Assembly: GCF_018603885.1 (NCBI RefSeq)
Contig: NZ_JAHGAW010000009.1
Span: 1 to 64,000, forward strand
Direction: 5' to 3'
Source of the DNA: Sphingobium nicotianae
GTDB lineage: Bacteria > Pseudomonadota > Alphaproteobacteria > Sphingomonadales > Sphingomonadaceae
Length of the DNA: 64,000 nt
Positions 57,880 to 64,000 of this stretch are shown here, piece by piece (within the stretch, counting starts at the first letter, position 1; each line of letters opens with the position of its first letter). Both the position numbers and the translations under genes were made by a program. The notes under the pieces are model-generated. The model was not told the origin of the DNA. It saw only the letters and a program-made list of their open reading frames with translations, and made no database searches.

Positions 57880-59258
57880 TCGTAGGCCTCCCGATATTTC
57901 TTCACGACGCGCAGCGCGACGATGTTGAGCAGCAAGGTGACGACGAACAGGACAAGGCCGAGCGCGAAGGCGGCGAGCGTCTTGGCGCTGTCGAATTCCT
58001 GGTCGCCGGTGAGCAACTGGACCATTTGCGTGGTGACGGTGGTCACGCTGGCGAAGGGATTGAGCGTCAGGTTCGCGGCGAGACCGGCGGCCATGACGAC
58101 GATCATCGTCTCGCCGATCGCGCGGCTGACCGCGAGCAGCACGCCGCCGACGACGCCGGGCAGGGCCGCGGGGATCAGCACCTTGCGGATCGTCTCGCTG
58201 GTGGTCGCGCCCATGGCGAGACTGCCGTCCCGCATCGCCTGCGGCACGGCGGCGATCGAGTCATCGGCCATGGAGGAGACGAAGGGAATGATCATCACGC
58301 CCATGACGAGGCCGGCCGCCAGTGCGCTTTCCGAGGAGGCGCCGGGGATGCCGACGGTGGAAGCGAAGCTGCGAAGGGCCGGCGCGACGGTCAGCGCGGC
58401 GAAATAGCCATAGACCACGGTCGGGACGCCGGCGAGCACCTCGAGTATCGGCTTCATCCACTTGCGCGTCTCGGGCCGGGCATATTGGGTGAGATAGATC
58501 GCGCTCATCAGGCCGAGCGGAATGGCGACGATCATGGCGATGATCGCGCCGATGAACACCGTGCCCCAGAAGAGGGGCACGGCGCCGAAGGCATTCTCAT
58601 TGCCATAGCCCAGGGCGGCCGACTGCGGACTCCACTTGAGGCCGAAAAGAAAATCGAGCGGATTGACCATCGAAAAGAAGCGCAGCGATTCGAGCAGCAA
58701 CGAGGCGACGATGCCGGCGGTTGTGATGATCGCGATGAGCGAGGCACCGAGCAGGGTCCACATCACCACGCGCTCGACCCGGCTGCGCGCCGTGAAGGCG
58801 GGGCGCACGCGCGAGAAGGCATAGGCGCCACCGGCAAAGGCAAGGATGGCGGCGAGGATGGCACCGATCGCCGAATAGCGGCTGGTCGCGGCGCGGAACG
58901 AGTCGACCAGGGTCAGGGACTGTGGATTGAAGGCACCGGCCTGCGCGCCGCTGGCGATCGCCTGCGCCTCGGCCAGGACGGCATTGCGGGAGAAGTCGTC
59001 GGCGGGAAGCGACCGGGCGGCGGGCGTCGCCATGACCGTGCCGTGGACGAGGCCCGGCATGACATTGGCCCAGACCGCCAGGAAGGCAAGCGCGGGGAGT
59101 GTCGTCCACAGCGCGACGTACCAGCCGTGCTGGGTCGGCCGGCTGTTGGTGGCGAGGCGCCCGACCTCGATCTGAAGCCGTGTAGCGCGGGCGCGGGCGA
59201 CGATCCACCCGATCGCCCCGAGCGCAAGAATGATCAGCACGATCATCAAGCCGGTCAT
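57876..59258 (-). CDS. pstC: Phosphate ABC transporter permease PstC
   Basis: A 460-residue permease. The N-terminal helix is followed by a periplasmic insert, then the transport core with the EAA-type loop DGSLAMGATTSETIRKVLIPAALPG and ILEVLAGVPTVVYGYFA. It forms the channel with PstA. It is 74 bp downstream of pstS. Confidence 0.94.
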   Translation of the reverse strand: MTGLMIVLIILALGAIGWIVARARATRLQIEVGRLATNSRPTQHGWYVALWTTLPALAFLAVWANVMPGLVHGTVMATPAARSLPADDFSRNAVLAEAQAIASGAQAGAFNPQSLTLVDSFRAATSRYSAIGAILAAILAFAGGAYAFSRVRPAFTARSRVERVVMWTLLGASLIAIITTAGIVASLLLESLRFFSMVNPLDFLFGLKWSPQSAALGYGNENAFGAVPLFWGTVFIGAIIAMIVAIPLGLMSAIYLTQYARPETRKWMKPILEVLAGVPTVVYGYFAALTVAPALRSFASTVGIPGASSESALAAGLVMGVMIIPFVSSMADDSIAAVPQAMRDGSLAMGATTSETIRKVLIPAALPGVVGGVLLAVSRAIGETMIVVMAAGLAANLTLNPFASVTTVTTQMVQLLTGDQEFDSAKTLAAFALGLVLFVVTLLLNIVALRVVKKYREAYE

Positions 59259-59332
59259 GAAAGACTACCCCCTTGCGGCCATCGGCCGTGTCCGGAGCGG
59301 CGTGCAGGGCGCGCCGCTCCGCATCGTCTGCG

Positions 59333-60376
59333 TCACTTGAGATCGGCGCCGTTCAGCACGGTCAGATTGGCAACGATGTCGCTGCTGGCCTTGCGGACCT
59401 CCTCCGTGGACGCGACCATGCCGCGCTTGGTCAGCGGCCCGCCCGGGTTCCAGTTCTTGGCGAAGGTCTCCATGTAGGCCTTGAGGCCGGGAACGGCTGC
59501 CAGATGCGCTTTCTTCACATAGATGAAGAGCGGACGAGCACCCGGATATTGACCGCTGGCGACCGTATCATAGCTTGCTTCGACGCCGTTCAGCGAGACG
59601 TCCTTGAGCGTGTCGCGATTGCCATCGAGATAGGAGAAGCCGAACACGCCGAGTGCGTCGGGATTGGCGGCGAGCTTCTGGACGATGAGATTGTCGTTCT
59701 CTCCGGCGTCGACATAGGCACCATCCTCGCGGATCTGGGTGCAAAGCTGCTTGTGCTTGGCCTCGTCGCTCTTGGCGAGCGCCGCCATCGCGGGATCGGT
59801 TTCGCAACCCTTGGTCAGGATCAGTTCAGCGAGCGAATCGCGCGTGCCGGATGTGGACGGCGGTCCGAAGACGGAGATGGGCGTCGCCGGAAGTGACGCA
59901 TCCACATCCTTCCAGGTCTTCGCCTTGTTCTCGCCCTTGCCATAAGGATTGGCGGCGAGCGCCTCATAGACGATCTTGGGCGTGAGCTTGAAGCCGGGGC
60001 CCTTGATCGATTCGGCGAAGGCGAGGCCGTCGACGCCGATCTGGACCTCGATAATGTCCTTGACGCCATTGGCGACGCACTGGTCGAACTCGCTCTTCTT
60101 CATGCGGCGCGAGGCATCTTCGATGTCGGGATGCTGGCTGCCGACGCCGGCGCAAAACAGCTTCATGCCCGCGCCCGTGCCGGTCGACTCGATGATCGGC
60201 GCCTTCATGCCCGGATTGGCCTGGGTGAAGAGGCCGACGGCCTCCTGGGCGAAAGGATAGACCGTGGACGAGCCGACGGCACGAATCTGGTCGCGCGCTG
60301 CACCGGCACCACCGCCTGACTGACCTTGACACCCAGCGAGCACCAGCAGGGATGCCGCGAAAAATGCGTAACGCAT
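59333..60376 (-). CDS. pstS: Phosphate-binding lipoprotein
   Basis: A 347-residue periplasmic binding protein with a lipoprotein signal (MRYAFFAASLLVLAGCQGQ, lipobox LAGC). Phosphate-contact motifs are AVGSSTVYPFAQEA, ESTGTGAGMKLFC and GPPSTSGTRDSLAEL. It is the first gene of the pst operon and carries a Pho box 70 bp upstream. Confidence 0.95.
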   Translation of the reverse strand: MRYAFFAASLLVLAGCQGQSGGGAGAARDQIRAVGSSTVYPFAQEAVGLFTQANPGMKAPIIESTGTGAGMKLFCAGVGSQHPDIEDASRRMKKSEFDQCVANGVKDIIEVQIGVDGLAFAESIKGPGFKLTPKIVYEALAANPYGKGENKAKTWKDVDASLPATPISVFGPPSTSGTRDSLAELILTKGCETDPAMAALAKSDEAKHKQLCTQIREDGAYVDAGENDNLIVQKLAANPDALGVFGFSYLDGNRDTLKDVSLNGVEASYDTVASGQYPGARPLFIYVKKAHLAAVPGLKAYMETFAKNWNPGGPLTKRGMVASTEEVRKASSDIVANLTVLNGADLK

Positions 60377-60445
60377 GAGGAAGTCTCCTGAGGCGGTTTT
60401 ATATGAAATCCGGGCCCGCCTTAGAACCGGCTTGATCGCGCCAAT

Positions 60446-60474
60446 GTGACATTTTTGTTGCCGTTTTGTGACTC
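60446..60474 (-). promoter_or_regulatory. Triple Pho-box upstream of pstS
   Basis: On the minus strand the 7-mers GAGTCAC, CGGCAAC and ATGTCAC follow each other with AAAA between each, giving an exact 11-bp period. The box overlaps the last codons and stop of phoR, so the pst operon promoter starts within phoR. Confidence 0.78.
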
Positions 60475-61750
60475 ACTCCCGAACTCCCGCGATTGATGCC
60501 GGCATGGGCATCAGATCCTCCTCGCCCGGCAACGCCCGGAAGCGCGGCAACTCCACGCGAACCGTGGTTCCTACGCCCACGACGCTGTCGAGATGGAGCA
60601 CACCGCCGTGACGTTGGACAATATGTTTGACGATGGCGAGGCCGAGGCCGGTGCCGCCCATGGCGCGACTACGGCTCGAATCGACTCGATAGAAGCGCTC
60701 GGTGAGTCGCGGCAGATGCTCGGGCAGGATGCCGTCGCCCTGATCGACGACCGCGACCTCGACCATATCCTCGTTCAGCCGGCGCGCGGAGACGGTCACG
60801 GCGGTGCCGGGCGCGCCATATTTGAGAGCATTGCTGATGAGGTTGTGGAGGAGCTGACTCAACTGCGCGCGGTCACCCCGCAGCGGCGGTAAAGCCGGAG
60901 CGAGGTTGACGACGATGTCCTGCGCGCGCTTGTTCTGGCTCTGGCGGAAGACCGAGACGACCTCTTCGACCAACGGGAGCAGCGCCACGGGCTGATCGGG
61001 CGCGCGATATTTGTCCGCTTCGATGCGGGAAAGCGACATGAGATCGTCGACCAGTCGCTGCATGCGTCGGGCCTCGCCATCCATCACGGTGAGGAAGCGC
61101 TGCCGCGTCGCCTGATCGGCGCCGGCGACCGGATCGCGCAGCGTCTCGATGAAGCCCAATATGCCGGCCAGCGGCGTGCGCAGCTCGTGGCTCGCATTGG
61201 CGACGAAATCGACCCGCATGCGCTCCGTCGCCTGGCGGCTGCTCTGATCGAACAGGAGGACGAGCAGGCGATCGTCGGTGATCGGCTGGATGTCGAGTTC
61301 CCAGCTCTGCTCGGCGGTGCCGAGGCCGACAATCTCGATTCTGGCGGGCTCAGTGATGCGGCGTGACCCCGCGAGCAGGTCGATCGCGGCGGGATGACGC
61401 AGGGCGAATCGGACGTCCTGCCCGGCGATATGATGGCCGAGCAGAGCCAGCGCCGCGTCGTTGCAATGCTCGATCCTGCCGCGATGCACGATGAGGCAGG
61501 GATGGGGCAGCGCGTCGAGCAGCGTCTCGAACGACTCCACGCTGGGCGGGCCCTTCACCGGCTCCGGCTTGTTCGCGAACAGATAGGCCGCGCGGCGCTC
61601 CAGCGCGTCGAACAGCATGGCCACGCCGAACAGGCCCGCAATGGCCGTGGCGAAGGTCGCTTCCAGGCTGCCGGTCAGGGCGTACACGCTGACGGTCGCC
61701 GCAGTCCCGGAAAGGAACAAAATCCAGATGGAACGATCAATCCGACCCAT
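60473..61750 (-). CDS. phoR: Phosphate regulon sensor kinase
   Basis: A 425-residue histidine kinase from ATG 61750. Two N-terminal membrane helices are followed by a PAS-like region and the H-box FVANASHELRTPLAGILGF. The N-box is LLHNLISNALKYGAPG, with GDGILPEHLPRLTERFYRVD and GTGLGLAIVKHIVQRHGG for ATP binding. It lies upstream of pstS rather than beside phoB, an order common in alphaproteobacteria. Confidence 0.93.
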   Translation of the reverse strand: MGRIDRSIWILFLSGTAATVSVYALTGSLEATFATAIAGLFGVAMLFDALERRAAYLFANKPEPVKGPPSVESFETLLDALPHPCLIVHRGRIEHCNDAALALLGHHIAGQDVRFALRHPAAIDLLAGSRRITEPARIEIVGLGTAEQSWELDIQPITDDRLLVLLFDQSSRQATERMRVDFVANASHELRTPLAGILGFIETLRDPVAGADQATRQRFLTVMDGEARRMQRLVDDLMSLSRIEADKYRAPDQPVALLPLVEEVVSVFRQSQNKRAQDIVVNLAPALPPLRGDRAQLSQLLHNLISNALKYGAPGTAVTVSARRLNEDMVEVAVVDQGDGILPEHLPRLTERFYRVDSSRSRAMGGTGLGLAIVKHIVQRHGGVLHLDSVVGVGTTVRVELPRFRALPGEEDLMPMPASIAGVRE

Positions 61751-61851
61751 GGCCGCAGCCCCTAGATTATTTTGCCAAAGACTGCGATGCCGAATAAGAG
61801 TCGGCGAAGCGATTTGGGCGCGGCGTTTTGGACGCGACAGGGGGCAATGCG

Positions 61852-62289
61852 ATGAGTGACGGGAACCGGCAAGACCCGCATGATCAGCCGGAGCAGACCA
61901 GCGACACGGGCGCATCGGCGGATGCGGGTGTGGCGTCGCGCCGGCAGCTTCTGCGGTTTGGCGCCGTGACCGGCGCGGTCGTCCTGACCGTCCGCCCCGG
62001 CATCGCCCAGGCTGCGACCTCGGTTCTCGCCTGTGAAATTCCGGTGCCGGATGCAGCGCGATCCAGCCAGGCCGTGGCGCCTGACGGGACGATGGTACCC
62101 AAGGGGACGGCGGGGTCCTTCCCCGGTGGTCGCACCTTCAAGGGCGAGGATGTGCGCTCGGGCCTTCGTGGCGCCACCCTGCCGGGCACCAGCTATGACG
62201 AGAGCCAGGCCTATCTCAACTATGTGCGCAAGCTGCAGAGCGGCCGCAGCGGCTTTACCTGCTATGCATCCCTGATGATGCCGAAGTAA
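61852..62289 (+). CDS. Tat-signal small protein, possible substrate of the HPr-rel-A system
   Basis: A 145-residue protein. An acidic, Gln/Asp-rich N-terminus (1-28) precedes a twin-arginine signal SRRQLLRFGAVTGAVVLTV with AQA-A cleavage context. The mature part has Cys61 and a C-terminal FTCYASLMMPK. It is followed closely by PqqD-like, HprK-related and nucleotidyltransferase genes, the position in which the substrate is expected. No characterised family is recognised; the substrate role is inference. Confidence 0.55.
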   Translation: MSDGNRQDPHDQPEQTSDTGASADAGVASRRQLLRFGAVTGAVVLTVRPGIAQAATSVLACEIPVPDAARSSQAVAPDGTMVPKGTAGSFPGGRTFKGEDVRSGLRGATLPGTSYDESQAYLNYVRKLQSGRSGFTCYASLMMPK

Positions 62290-62312
62290 GTCGTCCCGGG
62301 GTTGGTCTGGCC

Positions 62313-62594
62313 ATGGGCGTGACCTACCGGGCCGAAGCGCCTGACCAGATCGTCATCGAGCATCTCGGTGCGATTGATCTGCTTTATCATCACCGGTCGG
62401 GCGCGACCCATCTGGTGGCCGCGCCGATGCCGCAAATCCTCGAAGCGCTTGGAGACGGGCCGGCGACGGTTGCGGACCTCATCGGACGGCTGGCGGCGCA
62501 ATTCGACTTCGATGCGGCGGAGGACATGGCGTCGCTGCTGGAGCAACGGCTCGCGGAACTGGCTGCCCTCGGCCTCGTTCGCGTGGACGGCTGA
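62313..62594 (+). CDS. PqqD-like peptide chaperone (HPr-rel-A type)
   Basis: A 93-residue protein with the PqqD/RiPP-recognition-element pattern: a short beta-hairpin start (IVIEHLGAIDLLYHHRSGATHLV) then winged-helix-like ALGDGPATVADLIGRLAAQFDFDAAEDMASLLEQRLAELAALGLV. Such domains bind leader peptides and deliver them to modification enzymes. It starts 23 bp after the upstream small protein and ends 6 bp before the kinase gene. Confidence 0.75.
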   Translation: MGVTYRAEAPDQIVIEHLGAIDLLYHHRSGATHLVAAPMPQILEALGDGPATVADLIGRLAAQFDFDAAEDMASLLEQRLAELAALGLVRVDG

Positions 62595-62600
62595 GCGGCC

Positions 62601-63470
62601 ATGCGACACGAAATCGGCCTCGGCATCGGCCCGGCGACCTTCCGCATCGGCTCTGCCTGGCGTGCGCCGCTCGACGCGCTGGCGCGGCTCTATGCCGCCT
62701 ATCCCCCGGTGGACCTGTCGCGCCGCGTGCCGGACTTCACCGTTCGCCTTCAGCCGACGCGGCCCTGGCGTCGGCTGATCCGCCCATCCATCTTCATTGC
62801 CGGGGATCACTGGCTGCCGGAGGCGGCACCGATGGCGCTGGAGCATGGCCTGCTCGCTGCCGAGATGGGCATGAACCTGCAGATGGCGCTCGGCTGGCGG
62901 CGCCATGTGCTGCTGCATGCCTCCAGCGTCGAGCGGGATGGCAAGGCGATCATCATCACCGGCGAATCCGGGAGCGGCAAGTCGACCCTCGCCGCGATGC
63001 TGGGCGAGCGCGGCTGGCGGCTGATGGGCGACGAGTTCGCGCTGCTCGATCCGGTCTCGGGCGCGGTCTTTCCCTTCCCACGGCTCATCAGCCTCAAGAA
63101 CCAAGCCATTGATATCGCGACTGCCGGCATCGCATCGGAGCGTCTCGGCCCCCTGATGGCGGCCACGGCGAAGGGTGATATTCGCCACCTCGTCCCGCGC
63201 GCCGACGCGATCGCGCGCATGAAGGAGCCGGCGACACCCGCCCTGCTCCTGTTCCCGCAATATGGCCCGGCGGCGGACCGGCGTCCCGTCGATCCGGGCG
63301 AAGCCTTCGTGCGGCTGACGCAGGCCTCGACCAATTATGTCGCGCTCGGCGAGGCTGGTTTTCGCGCGCTGACACGGTTCGTCACGCAGGTGCCGGCCGT
63401 GGCGCTGGACTATCCGGACAGCGCGACCGTCTTCGCGGCGATCGACGATCTGTGGAGCCGGATCGGATGA
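62601..63470 (+). CDS. HprK-related kinase A
   Basis: A 289-residue protein with the HPr-kinase P-loop IITGESGSGKSTLAAML and the following WRLMGDEFALLD, where Asp is the metal ligand. The His of LLHASSV precedes them as in HprK. The regulatory N-terminal domain of true HprK is absent, and no HPr gene is nearby. Related kinases in lasso-peptide clusters phosphorylate a peptide Ser; the role here is unknown. The stop overlaps the next gene by 4 bp. Confidence 0.78.
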   Translation: MRHEIGLGIGPATFRIGSAWRAPLDALARLYAAYPPVDLSRRVPDFTVRLQPTRPWRRLIRPSIFIAGDHWLPEAAPMALEHGLLAAEMGMNLQMALGWRRHVLLHASSVERDGKAIIITGESGSGKSTLAAMLGERGWRLMGDEFALLDPVSGAVFPFPRLISLKNQAIDIATAGIASERLGPLMAATAKGDIRHLVPRADAIARMKEPATPALLLFPQYGPAADRRPVDPGEAFVRLTQASTNYVALGEAGFRALTRFVTQVPAVALDYPDSATVFAAIDDLWSRIG

Positions 63471-64000
63471 GCGCGGCGTTGCTCGTCGCCGTGCTGCTGG
63501 AGCCCGGCGAGGCGCTGCGCCTCGATGCGCGGCACTGGACGGGCCTGCTTGCGGCGGCGCGTGGCGAGCGATTGATCGGGACGCTGGCGGCGAAGCTGGA
63601 CGGCCTCGACGTTCCGCCGGACGTCGCGGCGATCCTGGCCGACGCCCGGCTCGATAATCTGCGCGAGCGGCGGCAGGCGCTGTGGGAAGTCGATCGCGCG
63701 CTGGCGGCGCTGGCGCCCCTCGATTGCCCGGTGGTGCTGCTCAAGGGCAGCGCCTTCATCGCTGCGGGACTGTTGGCGGGGCAGGGCCGGGCGATCGGCG
63801 ATCTCGACATCCTCGTGCCGCGCGAGCGGCTGGACGAGGTCGAGGCAGCCCTGCTTTCGGCCGGATGGGAATGGGTTAAGCCTGATCCCTATGACGACAT
63901 CTATTATCGCCGCTGGATGCACGAACTGCCTCCGCTGATCCATCATGACCGGGATCGCATGATCGACGTGCATCACACGATCCTGCCGCTGACGGCGCGA
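63467..64000 (+). CDS. Nucleotidyltransferase-family protein (partial, runs off the window)
   Basis: The first 178 residues of a protein that continues beyond 64000. LDCPVVLLKGSAFIAAGLLAGQGRAIGDLDILVPRERL is the nucleotidyltransferase core: LLKG, then RAIGDLDILV with the catalytic Asp pair. DVHHTIL follows. This family accompanies HprK-related kinases in uncharacterised peptide-modification loci. ATG 63467 overlaps the kinase stop. Confidence 0.78.
   Translation, partial: MSAALLVAVLLEPGEALRLDARHWTGLLAAARGERLIGTLAAKLDGLDVPPDVAAILADARLDNLRERRQALWEVDRALAALAPLDCPVVLLKGSAFIAAGLLAGQGRAIGDLDILVPRERLDEVEAALLSAGWEWVKPDPYDDIYYRRWMHELPPLIHHDRDRMIDVHHTILPLTAR

Noticed and set aside
56227..59477. Two plus-strand open frames of more than 530 codons opposite pstB, pstA and pstC
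   Set aside because: They are antisense shadows with Asp/Arg/His-rich translation and no motifs; the minus-strand genes are certain.

Overview
The window looks like chromosomal DNA of an alphaproteobacterium of the Sphingomonadaceae (Sphingomonas/Sphingobium/Novosphingobium type). The evidence is high GC, two long TonB-dependent receptors, an UrcA-family protein, the G- and C-rich or TCCTGC-type intergenic palindromes usual in this family, and above all a complete ligD-ligF-ligE-ligG operon for beta-aryl-ether (lignin dimer) cleavage whose products closely resemble the Sphingobium SYK-6 enzymes from memory.

Region 1 (1-14.9 kb) is accessory. It opens with the tail of an IS5-type transposase and a CPCC protein, then holds a compact RiPP-like (ribosomally made, modified peptide) locus. 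On the minus strand are a YcaO protein and a TfuA protein. Divergently on the plus strand are a 98-residue precursor candidate, an HExxH protein, a radical SAM/SPASM protein and two further paralogous HExxH proteins. A regulatory gap with two perfect dyads separates the arms. An UrcA-family protein, a TPR-sulfotransferase and a divergent TonB-dependent receptor follow, then a degraded IS630 transposase. A 20-bp near-identical sequence lies at both edges (652-671 and 14673-14692). The combination of YcaO/TfuA, an FxsB-like radical SAM enzyme and three HExxH (putative 2-oxoglutarate beta-hydroxylase) proteins is the best candidate for an undescribed system here.

Region 2 (14.9-30.3 kb): a stand-alone response regulator, a ThDP enzyme, an MFS efflux pump and a MarR regulator, then a tight glycogen operon glgP-glgB-glgC-glgA-pgm-glgX, covering synthesis, branching, debranching and phosphorolysis.

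Region 3 (30.3-42.7 kb): a cupin protein with its own terminator, then ligDFEG (Calpha oxidation, two stereospecific glutathione-dependent ether cleavages, glutathione removal). A membrane protein/DUF2141/glycosyltransferase/deacetylase group follows, with a second TonB receptor and a GNAT acetyltransferase.

Region 4 (42.7-54.4 kb): a surface-lipoprotein pair (Slam-type outer-membrane exporter plus a TbpB-like lipoprotein with a long Pro-Thr stalk), an LplT-like transporter, pgsA, moaD-moaE, oxyR, a TauE/SafE exporter, cysE and DUF2794.

Region 5 (52.9-61.8 kb) is the phosphate regulon: a phosphate-type porin, and phoR-pstS-pstC-pstA-pstB-phoU-phoB on the minus strand. Both promoters carry three 7-bp Pho repeats at 11-bp spacing.

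Region 6 (61.8 kb to the end) is an HPr-rel-A type locus: a Tat-signal small protein, a PqqD-like protein, an HprK-related kinase and a nucleotidyltransferase cut by the window edge. It is a second, poorly characterised peptide-modification candidate. No rRNA, tRNA or CRISPR array was recognised. Family assignments are from reading the sequence and memory; no database search was run.
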